Source: Bdellovibrio sp. CG22_combo_CG10-13_8_21_14_all_39_27 (GTDB taxonomy: Bacteria > Bdellovibrionota > Bacteriovoracia > Bacteriovoracales > Bacteriovoracaceae). From it: a DNA stretch of 64,000 bases. Under the pieces are notes generated by a model. It was given only the letters and a program-made list of their open reading frames with translations. It ran no database searches and had not been told where the DNA came from. Location of the stretch: assembly GCA_002786715.1 (NCBI GenBank), contig PCTW01000039.1:72626-136625 (forward strand), given 5' to 3'. The stretch's first letter is position 1, and each line of letters opens with the position of its first letter. A program made the translations under genes and the position numbers. Shown piece after piece: positions 36,627 through 45,942 of this stretch.

Positions 36627-37097
36627 TTAGCCTTGCTTTAAAAAGTTAAAATATTGAGCTTCAATTGCATCAAATTCCATTTCAGATCCACAATCACTAC
36701 AATTGCATTTCGGAGCCTTAAAAGATTGTATGTCTGCTGAATTGATTTTCACTTTGACTTCTTTATCGCAATCCTCGCAAAAATAAGGAGCGTAAAAGCT
36801 TTCAACCTTAGCCCCCTTAGGAATAAATCCTTGAACCATGTTGATTTGTTCAATAATAATCTGGGGACAATTGACATAAATAATTTGAGAGTTTGTTCCC
36901 AACCCTACCAAATACTGAATCCATTCTCGAATGCCACAGGAATTAATCATGGAAACTTTTTGAAAATCAAAAACAATTTTAGCAGACTCTAAATTTTTAA
37001 TATTTGCAAAATCTGCATCTTCGTCAATAACACCAGTCAATTGGACTGTTGTTTGGTCACTAACGATATTGATACCGACTTCAAGCTTATCACTCAC
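36627..37097 (-). CDS. STAS-domain protein with C-terminal zinc ribbon (anti-anti-sigma-like)
   Basis: The first ~100 of 156 residues form a STAS domain. The phosphorylation loop reads INSCG, where S53 matches the phospho-Ser of SpoIIAA and RsbV (DSSG/DSTG); the preceding Asp is Asn. The C-terminal part holds two Cys pairs (CEDCDK, about residue 108, and CNCSDCGSEM, about 132-140) that look like a zinc ribbon, which is uncommon in such proteins. Its ATG overlaps the stop of the SpoIIE gene by 4 bases. It is the likely phosphorylation substrate of that fusion protein. Confidence 0.8.
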   Translation of the reverse strand: MSDKLEVGINIVSDQTTVQLTGVIDEDADFANIKNLESAKIVFDFQKVSMINSCGIREWIQYLVGLGTNSQIIYVNCPQIIIEQINMVQGFIPKGAKVESFYAPYFCEDCDKEVKVKINSADIQSFKAPKCNCSDCGSEMEFDAIEAQYFNFLKQG

Positions 37098-39739
37098 GCA
37101 TTACCTCTCTCTATGAAATGGAAAGATGTGATTCTTTCCTTATATTTTTTATACCTTTTATTTGATTCAATTAGACACACAATTTCAGTACTCACATTGG
37201 GAGTTCTTTGAATCCAAAATTGATTTGTTTGACTGTAGGTTAAATAAAGCCCCAAGCCTGCCCCTCTTCCTGATTCCTTCGGTGCCTGGTCTTTATAGCC
37301 TCTATATATTGAATCGATAATTTTTTTCCTCTCGAGTAAGCCTAATTGATCTTTTACTTGAATCGCCACGTAGTTTTTATTCTTAATAAAAGACAAAACA
37401 ACACTTGAGCTCTCCCCGTGCATAATAATGTTATTCACCAGTTCCAATGCCATAAAATGAAGATAGTTTGCTGGTGAATCAAAATATTCGCTAAAGTCAT
37501 GTTGTTTAAGAAAGTTTTCAATTTTCGCCGATTTCTCATCTCCTGAATTAATATCAAGTGATGAAATAGTGCTCTTGGACCTCATGAGATCAATCAAGTC
37601 GCCTTTGCTACCTAAAACAGAAAGTTCTAATTCCTCTTGCAAAAAAGGACTATTCTCACCAATCAAGTGATAGATCTCATGCTCGCTGAGCAATTTTATA
37701 TTTTCAAGATTTTCCTGGGTCGAGCAGACAACTGCTTTAGCGCTTACCAGCTGAGGATATGCTGTCACCTCTTCCGCGGCCATAATGACCGAAGCATAAG
37801 ATTTTGATTGGTCAAGCAAGTCCCCAAAATGAACTTCGAAGGAACTATCAGGAGTTGGAATGAGATTTATACTTTTAAGTGTTTTACTGCAAAGGACTTG
37901 GGCTTTTGATGTCTGCGAACCTAAACCTCTTTGAGATTGATTCCATTTAACAATTGAAATTGTTATATCGTCGTTGTTTTTATTGTCTGCAAAATTCATT
38001 GCCGACCGAAGAAGGGTTTTTAACTTCAAATCAATACTTAAGGAGTCTGAAGCTTCCAATTCTTTGATAAGTCTTCTTTGCCCAAAAGCTTTAGCTTCAT
38101 TGTTTTCTAATTCCAATAAACCATCTGTTAATAGGAGTAATTGATCGCCATCATTAAGTACAAGTTCACTATCATTATATTTTGCATTTCGGTCCTGTCC
38201 GATTCTCAATCCAACTTCACCGAGAAGAGGTTCGATCCTTTCTTTGAATGTGGCCGTCTTTTTATTGCGAATAACCCAAAGTGGATGATGAGAAGCATTT
38301 GAACAGATAAGCCTGCCCGAACTCAATTGGAGAACTCCTGCAAGTGCTGTCAAATTCACTTCGCCTTCAAGTTCTGCGACAACCTGATTAAAGACGTTTA
38401 ACATTTCGTGTGGCAAGATCAATTCGTTATCAGCTTGATTCATTCTCTTCATCGTTGCAAGTGCACTGCTTGCAGTAGCAGTAAGCAGGGCAGCGGGAAC
38501 TCCATGTCCAGTAGCATCGCAAATCATGAAATAAAAATAGTCACCTTGTTTAAAGTATCCCCACCAATCGCCACCGCATTCGGAGGCTGAGACATATTGA
38601 TAGGTTGTCTCGACATTATCCAAAGTTTCACTCTCTTCTGGAAAGTAAGTTTGCTGAACCAACTGGGCCACTTTGACTTCATTTTCTAGTCGAGATTTCT
38701 CTTTCATTTCCTCGATATATCGAAGTATTTCTTTACCCATGAATTCAAAGGAATGAGCGAGCTTTCCGATCTCATCGTTCGATCGGATAGAGAGCTGTGT
38801 ATCAAATTGTCCTTGGGCCACTTTCTCCGTGGCACTCGTAAGAAGCTGAATATTTTTTGTTAGAGCACGTGCAAATAAGAGTGCTACAATCACCACCACT
38901 GAAAAAATCAAAAGGCCAAAGTAGAGTGATTTTTGTTGTAAAACATTAGCTGCACTAAAAGCTTTGCTTTCACTAATGCTACTTAATATATAGAGGGGAA
39001 AGTCTTTAAGCTTAACGAAAGCAATCAGGTTGTCCCCAATTTTAGTTACTGTTTGCTGAGCACCGTCAGATATGACTTTAGTGATACCTTCTGAATTAAT
39101 ATTTTCTTTTTCTGCGTTTTGAAGTTCAATCAATGGAAGTCCGCTTGTATCAACAATTTTCGATTGGAATACGTGAGCAGAAGTTGAAATCATTTGGCGC
39201 ATAAAATCAGTTTTGATTTTAGCAATAACACCTATCTTTTTACTTTCTGAAATAAGAGACAAGGCCCATCCTGGAACTAAGCCCTTTCGATCTTCAAACT
39301 TTAGTTGAAAATGATCTTGGAGATCTCTCCCCTCATTGTCTTCAGTATTACTTTTCTGATCTTCAAATTTATAAAGGTCAAGAAAGGATTGATCGACTAC
39401 ATTTTGGATCAGCTTCCAATTTTTGCCTTCTCGACTATAAATTTTTAATTCATAAAGTTGAGGCTCTTGAGCGAAATAAGTTTTAAGAAAAGTTTGATCT
39501 GCACCTAGTTCAATTGATTTGGCGATTGCGTAGAGATTTCTCTTATTCTGAATAAGAAAAGAGTTCACTTGATTAGAAAGATGGTTCGCCGAAGTTAGGG
39601 AATTATTATAAATATCTGCTGATTTATCTTTTCTGAAGATATCTATGGCAAAATACACATAGAAGCCAACTGAACTTAAAAGAAGAACGAATATGACTAA
39701 ACTAAATTTTAATTTTAACGGAAAACCGACTTTTCCCAT
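37094..39739 (-). CDS. Membrane sensor with SpoIIE/PP2C phosphatase and GHKL ATPase domains
   Basis: The 881-residue protein has a membrane segment (about 10-30), a periplasmic Cache-like domain, a second segment and HAMP (FARALTKNIQLLTSATEKVA), a SpoIIE phosphatase (ASECGGDWWGYF, ICDATGHGVPAALLTA, NDDITISIV), a linker of about 200 residues and a C-terminal RsbW-like GHKL ATPase (ALELVNNIIMHGES, VKDQLGLLE, GRGAGLGLYLT). It thus appears to hold both the phosphatase and the kinase of a partner-switching module. The frame is open to 39829, but AGAGGAA lies 8 bases before the ATG at 39739, which also avoids overlap with the divergent gene. It leads an operon with the STAS, hybrid kinase and receiver genes. 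Confidence 0.87.
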   Translation of the reverse strand: MGKVGFPLKLKFSLVIFVLLLSSVGFYVYFAIDIFRKDKSADIYNNSLTSANHLSNQVNSFLIQNKRNLYAIAKSIELGADQTFLKTYFAQEPQLYELKIYSREGKNWKLIQNVVDQSFLDLYKFEDQKSNTEDNEGRDLQDHFQLKFEDRKGLVPGWALSLISESKKIGVIAKIKTDFMRQMISTSAHVFQSKIVDTSGLPLIELQNAEKENINSEGITKVISDGAQQTVTKIGDNLIAFVKLKDFPLYILSSISESKAFSAANVLQQKSLYFGLLIFSVVVIVALLFARALTKNIQLLTSATEKVAQGQFDTQLSIRSNDEIGKLAHSFEFMGKEILRYIEEMKEKSRLENEVKVAQLVQQTYFPEESETLDNVETTYQYVSASECGGDWWGYFKQGDYFYFMICDATGHGVPAALLTATASSALATMKRMNQADNELILPHEMLNVFNQVVAELEGEVNLTALAGVLQLSSGRLICSNASHHPLWVIRNKKTATFKERIEPLLGEVGLRIGQDRNAKYNDSELVLNDGDQLLLLTDGLLELENNEAKAFGQRRLIKELEASDSLSIDLKLKTLLRSAMNFADNKNNDDITISIVKWNQSQRGLGSQTSKAQVLCSKTLKSINLIPTPDSSFEVHFGDLLDQSKSYASVIMAAEEVTAYPQLVSAKAVVCSTQENLENIKLLSEHEIYHLIGENSPFLQEELELSVLGSKGDLIDLMRSKSTISSLDINSGDEKSAKIENFLKQHDFSEYFDSPANYLHFMALELVNNIIMHGESSSVVLSFIKNKNYVAIQVKDQLGLLERKKIIDSIYRGYKDQAPKESGRGAGLGLYLTYSQTNQFWIQRTPNVSTEIVCLIESNKRYKKYKERITSFHFIERGNA

Positions 39740-39819
39740 CAACATCTTCCTCTTGGAGAAATCTGACTCAATGATACAATGGTTTATTATAACTTTTTTA
39801 CTGAGTAATAGAGCTTTTT

Positions 39820-42800
39820 TTGCAGACAAAATATTTTGATCAAATTCTTATCCTTTTAATGGCAGCACTGGCGGTTTTCAGTGGCTATCAGCTTTATCGC
39901 CCCATTGATCAAATTCAATTAGACAGCGCTCATTCAGTAGCCGAGATTATTTCTCAAGTGAACACGGTTAAAACAAAGAGAAATAATTGGCTTGCTTGGC
40001 TAGATAGCAATATTGGCTTCAAACTCTCTGAAAATGACATGATCTATACCCATGCTGACTCTTCTGCTGAAATCGAACTCAATGACGGCTCAACTCTGAG
40101 CTTGGCCGAAAGTACTCTCTTCAAAGTCAGTGGAGTGAATAATCAAGAAGAATTCAATTTGGAACGAGGCATTGTATTTGCAAAATTGGCCAGTTCCCGT
40201 CGCGATCTCAAAGTTGACCTGGGCGGAAACAAGCTCCAGCTATCGGCAGAAAATGCTGAATTTCAAATTTCAAAAGACTCTGAAAATCAAAATATTTCAC
40301 TTTTATCAGGTGAAATGAAGATTCAAAATGAAAGCGGTATACAGGTTATTAAAGAAAATCAAGAAGCTTCATTTAATGGTAGTCAAATTAAAATCAAAAA
40401 TATTCCCCTCATCTCTCTGGCTCCTCATAAAAAAACTTATTATATCGCCCAAGCTCATAATATTCATTTTGAATGGCAACAAAAAATGGAATCTCAAAAT
40501 ATAAAAATACTTATTGCAACCGACCGTAAATTTAAAAAAATGATCAACTCAACTTCTATCCAAGGAAACTCCTTTGATTTTATTATTGATCAATCAGGAA
40601 CCTATTATTGGAAATTAGTAGGCCAATCGAATCAAGAATCTTTTTCAACTCCCATTCGTTTTTTTCAAGTCTATCGAGAATTTGCTCCTCAGATTTTTGA
40701 AATAAACTCTCCCTTGATTACTTTTGAAGAAGTACTTAATGAATATACAATTCAGTGGTCTGCTCAAGGATTTAAAGCTTTCGAGACTCAACTTTCCTTC
40801 AATGAGCAACCTTCTCTCAATCAAGAGATCAAAAAAAACTCTCTCCGATTAACTGAACTCAAAAAAGGAAAATATACATTCAGAGTTAGAGGAATTGATA
40901 ACGACCGACCTGAAGCTTTGTGGTCAGAGTCGAAAGCGTTTGAAGTTCTTCAAATAGAAAAGCTAAGTGCCCCTCATATACTCTCTCCAAGTCCTAACAG
41001 TGAATTTGTGGTCTACGACATTGAGCAATCTCAAATCTCTTTCGCCTGGGATAATGTCTTGGGTTCGAACTCTTACCGACTTGAACTCAAATCCAATAAT
41101 GAAGTTCAATCATTCACTTCTCAAAGTCACCATATGACCTTACCTCTAACAGCGGAAGGATCATATGAATGGAGATTAGTGGCGCTCAATGACCTCCAAG
41201 AATCAAGTTCCGAATGGAATACCTTTTCTGTAAAAATTGCGAAAGATAATGCGTTGTCGCCACAGGATGGTTCTGTTGTAGAATTAAAAAGGCCAGATCA
41301 AGATGTCACTTTTGAATGGAAACCCGATTCTAAAACCCAAGACCCCACTTACCTATTAGAAGTAAGCAATGATCCTCAATTCAATCAAATTCAAGTGACC
41401 AGAAAACTCAAAGGAATTAAGTCTAATGTTCGTTTCTCTAAACTTGGAACTTATTATTGGCGAACTAAAATCATTAAAGAGAACGGCCAGGTTGAATTTT
41501 CAAGGCCAACGAAAGTAGAAGTTGTCCCATCACCAGCTCCAAAGCCTCTTGAACTTCCAGAGGAAAATACTATTGAGATTCAATTTGAGAAAGAAACTTC
41601 ACTGTGGAATTGGTTTATTAGTCCCGCTTATGCCGATGGTGGTTTCATCGAATTAAAGTGGCCAAAGAATGAGGACGCCAAGTTTTATAAAATAGAAATA
41701 TTCACAGATAGTGAGATGAAAAATAAAGTCCTTGATAAAACTGTACAAACCAATAGTTTCAAATGGAATAATGTCACCGAGGGGCAGTACTTTTGGAGGG
41801 TGGCGATTGTCGATCATTGGGATCGAGAAGGTACATTTTCCAATCTCTCAAAGCTTATAACTTCATATCCCGAAGAATTTTTTGCACCTGTAGGTTCCCA
41901 GCTCATAACTCCTAAGCATCGAAGTGCTATTAGAAAAGGAGTTGAATTTGAATGGAGCAAAGATGACAAGGCAGAAAAGTATCGCTTTATGTTGGCCACT
42001 GATCTCGAATTTAAAAATATCATTTTTGAGAAGATGCTCAAGCAAAGCTCAATTCGCTTAAATACTGAAATCGAGCAGCTAAATCCAGAAAAGAGATATT
42101 ATTGGAAAGTCGTAAGCATTGGAAAAAAAGGACATGAAAAATCAAGTTTAAGAAGGCAAGTCTACCGTCTTCCCAATGAAAAAAAGAGAGAAGAAAAACA
42201 GTCTTTGACTAAATCAAGCAAAGTACTTCCTCCTCATAAGAAGAGAATGGTCCAATCTCTTTTAACAATCGATGCTCTTCCTTCCTCTATTTCCGAAGAC
42301 ACAACGAATACCAGGACTACGACCGTCTCCGGAACTGCGCTCAATTCACTACGTCTGTCCTATCGACGAAAAATATCCATGTGGTTTAACGAATATCAAA
42401 CCGAGGCCCATCGTTTAAGTGGAGAAGTTTTTCAAAACCTATCCTTTTCCCAAATTTACCTTTCACTAAAAGGTACCCGTCCTTACTCATGGGGCAATCT
42501 TTCAACCGGGCTCAATATTTACTCTATCAATTCTTATCCCGTGCAAACCACGGTCAAAGAACAAAGCTCTACCCTCTTTGCTGTCCCTATCGGTGTTTCA
42601 AAATCATTTAACTTAAGCTCAAGATGGTCAACAGAGCTGTCCGCCCATGCATTACTAGGAACGATTTTAGGTACTGAAGCTCGCGCCCACTTTAATTATA
42701 GCTGGGCTGAAAATTTTGATTTAAGAACTGGAATTGAATACTCGAATTTAAGTTTCACTGCAGATAGCAATGATGTTTCTGTATCTAGAATTTCTCTGTT

Positions 42801-42825
42801 GCTAGGAATCTCTCAGCTCTTTTAA
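39820..42825 (+). CDS. FecR-domain protein with Ig/Fn3-like modules and a C-terminal beta-barrel-like region
   Basis: The 1001-residue protein starts at TTG 39820 (no ATG is available before residue 14; the ATG at 39859 would remove part of the membrane segment). A hydrophobic segment (about 8-22) lacks a clear cleavage site. It is followed by a FecR-like domain (about 60-180; HADSSAEIELNDGSTLSLAE), seven or so Ig/Fn3-like modules with YYWR/YFWR strands, a basic linker (about 770-810) and about 170 residues of alternating strands ending in Phe (ISLLLGISQLF), as in outer-membrane barrels. The module KFYKIEIFTDSEM...GQYFWRVAIVDHWDR matches the end of the FecR protein at 22617. It is divergent from the SpoIIE sensor gene. 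Confidence 0.83.
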   Translation: MQTKYFDQILILLMAALAVFSGYQLYRPIDQIQLDSAHSVAEIISQVNTVKTKRNNWLAWLDSNIGFKLSENDMIYTHADSSAEIELNDGSTLSLAESTLFKVSGVNNQEEFNLERGIVFAKLASSRRDLKVDLGGNKLQLSAENAEFQISKDSENQNISLLSGEMKIQNESGIQVIKENQEASFNGSQIKIKNIPLISLAPHKKTYYIAQAHNIHFEWQQKMESQNIKILIATDRKFKKMINSTSIQGNSFDFIIDQSGTYYWKLVGQSNQESFSTPIRFFQVYREFAPQIFEINSPLITFEEVLNEYTIQWSAQGFKAFETQLSFNEQPSLNQEIKKNSLRLTELKKGKYTFRVRGIDNDRPEALWSESKAFEVLQIEKLSAPHILSPSPNSEFVVYDIEQSQISFAWDNVLGSNSYRLELKSNNEVQSFTSQSHHMTLPLTAEGSYEWRLVALNDLQESSSEWNTFSVKIAKDNALSPQDGSVVELKRPDQDVTFEWKPDSKTQDPTYLLEVSNDPQFNQIQVTRKLKGIKSNVRFSKLGTYYWRTKIIKENGQVEFSRPTKVEVVPSPAPKPLELPEENTIEIQFEKETSLWNWFISPAYADGGFIELKWPKNEDAKFYKIEIFTDSEMKNKVLDKTVQTNSFKWNNVTEGQYFWRVAIVDHWDREGTFSNLSKLITSYPEEFFAPVGSQLITPKHRSAIRKGVEFEWSKDDKAEKYRFMLATDLEFKNIIFEKMLKQSSIRLNTEIEQLNPEKRYYWKVVSIGKKGHEKSSLRRQVYRLPNEKKREEKQSLTKSSKVLPPHKKRMVQSLLTIDALPSSISEDTTNTRTTTVSGTALNSLRLSYRRKISMWFNEYQTEAHRLSGEVFQNLSFSQIYLSLKGTRPYSWGNLSTGLNIYSINSYPVQTTVKEQSSTLFAVPIGVSKSFNLSSRWSTELSAHALLGTILGTEARAHFNYSWAENFDLRTGIEYSNLSFTADSNDVSVSRISLLLGISQLF

Positions 42826-43936
42826 ATTTAAAACTCACAAGAATCAAACCACCCAATAAAAAAGTCACGACATGACTCCAAGACAATTTCTCTCTCGCAG
42901 CACAGCTGATATCTGATGACAATTCAACACTCGAAGAGCTGTTGCGGGCAATAATTGTTGCAAGCGAATTCACTTGAGCTGAAGGCGAAACTGTTCCTCC
43001 TCCCGTTATCACTCCGTCAATATCATCGAGACGAATACGTCCGCTACCGCCACTTCCACCTTCTCCAGAAGTTCCGAACGAACCATTGGCCCCTCCCGTT
43101 CCTCCTGTCGCCGTTAGAGAACCAGAAATAATAATATTCCCCTCTGATTGCAGCCAAATCGCTCCGCCAGATCCTGCACCACCTCCAGATTCAACACTGG
43201 CACCATCTCCACCTCCATTTCCCCCATTGGCCACCACCGATCCTGAAATCGTGATATCTCCACCAGCAATAATATGAATAGCGCCACCGCCACCGCCGCC
43301 AGTTGAACCTGAAACCTTCACTCCGCCAGTCGTTTCGCCACCGCCACCAGAAGCTCCGCCAGAGCCACCGATAAAACTACTTTCAAAATTAGTTTCATTT
43401 CCCCAAGTGGGTCCTTGCGCCCCTTTGGTTCCAGCCTGAGAGGTACCGTTTATGTCTCCATTAAGTGCAAGTGTTCCACCTTGCGTGGAATAACTTCCGC
43501 CACCGCCACCGCCACCATAGACATCAAATGCATTTGAAACATCATTGACATAAATTCCTTTTACGCCACCACCTGTTCCATTTCCATTTTGGCCGTCAGT
43601 ATCCAGTGCGCCATACGCCCCACCATTACTACCTCCTGCTCCCGCGAGTCCTCCTGCAAGAGAACCTGTTCCATCGGCATTTGCCCCGACGCCACCATTA
43701 GCGCTGAGTGTATTTGAAATCGTTACCGCTCCTTGCACCTTAATCACAACGGCAGCTCCGCCAACAGCATTAAAGACAGAATTAGCAGCGCCAATGTTCA
43801 AGGTGGTACAATTATAGGTTCTCGTTCCAGCGATAAGTGTCGCTTGTGTGCAAGCGCCATCAGCACCGGTTCCAGTGTCAAAATAGGCAAAGGCATTTTG
43901 AGATAAAATGATGAATAAGAAAGGGATAAGCTTCAT
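42785..43936 (-). CDS. Exported glycine-rich protein with Cys-TM-basic C-terminal tail
   Basis: This 383-residue protein has a signal peptide (ending NAFA), a very Gly-rich body (about 30-330) with repeated ITISGS(V/L)xAxGG segments that suggest stacked beta turns, and a C-terminal tail made of a Cys (SCAAREK), a hydrophobic helix (VVTFLLGGLILVSF) and Lys/Arg residues. Such a tail resembles C-terminal sorting signals like MYXO-CTERM, which direct proteins to a sorting protease and the surface. The tail is an inference from layout. Its last 41 bases overlap the end of the convergent FecR-barrel gene. Confidence 0.8.
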   Translation of the reverse strand: MKLIPFLFIILSQNAFAYFDTGTGADGACTQATLIAGTRTYNCTTLNIGAANSVFNAVGGAAVVIKVQGAVTISNTLSANGGVGANADGTGSLAGGLAGAGGSNGGAYGALDTDGQNGNGTGGGVKGIYVNDVSNAFDVYGGGGGGGSYSTQGGTLALNGDINGTSQAGTKGAQGPTWGNETNFESSFIGGSGGASGGGGETTGGVKVSGSTGGGGGGAIHIIAGGDITISGSVVANGGNGGGDGASVESGGGAGSGGAIWLQSEGNIIISGSLTATGGTGGANGSFGTSGEGGSGGSGRIRLDDIDGVITGGGTVSPSAQVNSLATIIARNSSSSVELSSDISCAAREKLSWSHVVTFLLGGLILVSFKFKRAERFLATEKF

Positions 43937-43973
43937 GCTTTAAGTTTATCTCTAAAAGGTGAGATAGTGCAAT

Positions 43974-45737
43974 TTAGTCGAGTTTCATAATTTTTACTTG
44001 AGTATAAACTTCTTCTTCTCCGAAATCGGCAGCTAAACCAAATCCGATAATATCCTTTGTTACTGTACAACGATGACGAATTTCAAACTCTGTTGGAGCA
44101 GCAACAGTGACGACACCTTCAATGAACGAATTGTTTACACCACCAGCTGTTGTATGTGAGCGGCCGGTAGTACCTGCGATTTCAGTAGCTCCAGTTGTGA
44201 CATTAAAAAGAATCGCTTTATGCACGTTATCCAAATAAGTTGGGGCCATCGCTTCAACTGAGTATTTTCCGGGTTGAAGAGTGAATTTGTTCGCTGCTAA
44301 TGTGGCAATCGAACCATCGCCTGAAAAATTATTGAGATCTCTAGTAATCCATACTCCAGCGGTACAACCACCACCATGAACACCATTTGCTTTCACATCT
44401 TTAATGTAGGCAACTTTCACTCCAGCCGAAGCTGCAGGCGCAGCTGGTAGAACACTTGCAGAGAGCTTTCCATTACTGTCGAGCTGTGGAATTTGTCCTG
44501 AACCCGTACCGACGTTTACACTCAAAGCATCTGCTGCAGTAATGGCACCATTCGCACCAGAACCAGCAACGATACCAACGCCGACTTGGATTTCAGTTAC
44601 ACCAGAATCACCCTTGTCACCTTTATCACCTTTTAAACCTTGTGGTCCTTGCGCGCCAGTTGCTCCCGTTGGACCTTGTGGCCCTTGAATACCGTCAGCA
44701 CCAGCAACACCTTGTGGACCCTGGGCACCAGTATCTCCCTTATCACCTTTGTCACCTTTCAATCCCTGAGGGCCTTGTGGACCTTGAGGACCTGCAGCTC
44801 CGACCACGCCGTCCAAGCCAGGATCACCTTGTGGACCTTGCGCCCCTTTTGGACCTTGAAGACCAGCTTCACCCTGAGGCCCTTGTGGACCTTGCGGTCC
44901 AACTAGTCCTTGAGGACCCTGTGGTCCCATTGGACCAGCAATACCAACTGGACCCTGAGGTCCTTGCGGTCCCATCACGCCAGCAATACCTTCTATACCT
45001 TGCGGTCCTTGAGGACCTATTTCACCGACCGGACCCTGTGGACCAGCTTCACCCGGTAATCCTTGCGGACCAGTAGCGCCAACAACGCTTGATGGACTCC
45101 AGCTTTGCCCATCCCACGCGAGAATATCACCTTCGTTCACACCGTCAGGAATGTAGTCTGCTGGACGCCAAAGCTCTCCATCAAATCGAAGAATTTGACC
45201 AGCATTTGCATCTATATGAGGAATTTTTAAACCTGTTTGAAATCTCTCTACAACTTCGACACTAGCCTTTGCTCTTGAAAAAGAATAACGAGCAAGATTC
45301 AATTGAAGACCAATTGCTTTCTTAACTTTAATTTCATCACCTTCATTTGCACCATTACTACATTCACTAAAATCATATTCATGATTGAACAATCTTCTAT
45401 TGGAGTCGGCTTCATAAGAACAAACGACATCATCAAATTTAAGTTGAACACCATCGCGACCAGATAAAGCTGCCCCATAGACTAACTTCACTTTCTTAGG
45501 AATTTCAGCAACTCCATTAAAGGCTACGCTTGAGTATTCTCCTGGCTTTGAATAAAGATGAATTTGCTGATGACCTTCATTGTGATTTTTTTGAAGCACA
45601 TAAAAGACAGCATCGAATGCCTTCTTATCTTTGGCTTCAGAAGTTGAAGCAAAAAGTGCTGTGGCTATTAAACCCAGTAGAAATACCTTAACTACTGGCT
45701 TTGCAAAAAATCTCGTCATTCCATTTATTGTTTTCAT
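43974..45737 (-). CDS. Exported collagen-like protein with globular C-terminal head
   Basis: The 587-residue protein has a signal peptide (about 35 residues, ending STSEA), an N-terminal domain of about 180 residues with two Cys (VVCSYE and SECSNG), a collagen region of 53 uninterrupted Gly-X-Y triplets, and a C-terminal domain of about 185 residues. The latter (GKYSVEAMAPTYLDNVHKAI...) looks like a beta-sandwich trimerisation head of the C1q/TNF kind. Bacterial collagen-like proteins form trimeric stalks on surfaces. Two short motifs before the collagen part (QILRFDGELW and DILAWDGQSW) are found in phage-tail-like and other collagen-like proteins. There is no lipobox and no sorting tail, so the anchor is unknown. 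Confidence 0.9.
   Translation of the reverse strand: MKTINGMTRFFAKPVVKVFLLGLIATALFASTSEAKDKKAFDAVFYVLQKNHNEGHQQIHLYSKPGEYSSVAFNGVAEIPKKVKLVYGAALSGRDGVQLKFDDVVCSYEADSNRRLFNHEYDFSECSNGANEGDEIKVKKAIGLQLNLARYSFSRAKASVEVVERFQTGLKIPHIDANAGQILRFDGELWRPADYIPDGVNEGDILAWDGQSWSPSSVVGATGPQGLPGEAGPQGPVGEIGPQGPQGIEGIAGVMGPQGPQGPVGIAGPMGPQGPQGLVGPQGPQGPQGEAGLQGPKGAQGPQGDPGLDGVVGAAGPQGPQGPQGLKGDKGDKGDTGAQGPQGVAGADGIQGPQGPTGATGAQGPQGLKGDKGDKGDSGVTEIQVGVGIVAGSGANGAITAADALSVNVGTGSGQIPQLDSNGKLSASVLPAAPAASAGVKVAYIKDVKANGVHGGGCTAGVWITRDLNNFSGDGSIATLAANKFTLQPGKYSVEAMAPTYLDNVHKAILFNVTTGATEIAGTTGRSHTTAGGVNNSFIEGVVTVAAPTEFEIRHRCTVTKDIIGFGLAADFGEEEVYTQVKIMKLD
44604..45080 (-). repeat. Collagen-like Gly-X-Y repeat region (53 triplets)
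   Basis: All 53 triplets are perfect. GPQ dominates, and two blocks of GLK-GDK-GDK occur, the charged pattern that stabilises bacterial collagen helices where hydroxyproline is missing. The DNA is repetitive in 9-base units and so prone to length change by slippage. Confidence 0.9.
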
Positions 45738-45942
45738 GAAACTATTATCGCCCAGAAGGCCTTGAAAACCCGACTAGAGAATGCAAGTAATGAATCATTT
45801 TAGAGAGTTATCCGAAATATTAAGAAGTTATTGTTGATACAGATAAGCCTGCGAACAGTGGTTAGGTAGCACAAAATGTTGCCATTCCTTCACAATTTTT
45901 CCTAACAACTGGATTTTTTGAATATTGAAGAAGTTCCTTAAT

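Noticed and set aside
44642-45076. Long open frames antisense to the collagen region
   Set aside because: They are Leu/Val/Pro/Asp-rich or Trp/Thr/Leu-rich reverse readings of the Gly-X-Y codons and have no signal, start site or family likeness.
44604-45080. Regular short repeats that could suggest a CRISPR or tandem DNA array
   Set aside because: The repeat unit is 9 bases and encodes Gly-X-Y in frame; there are no spacers.
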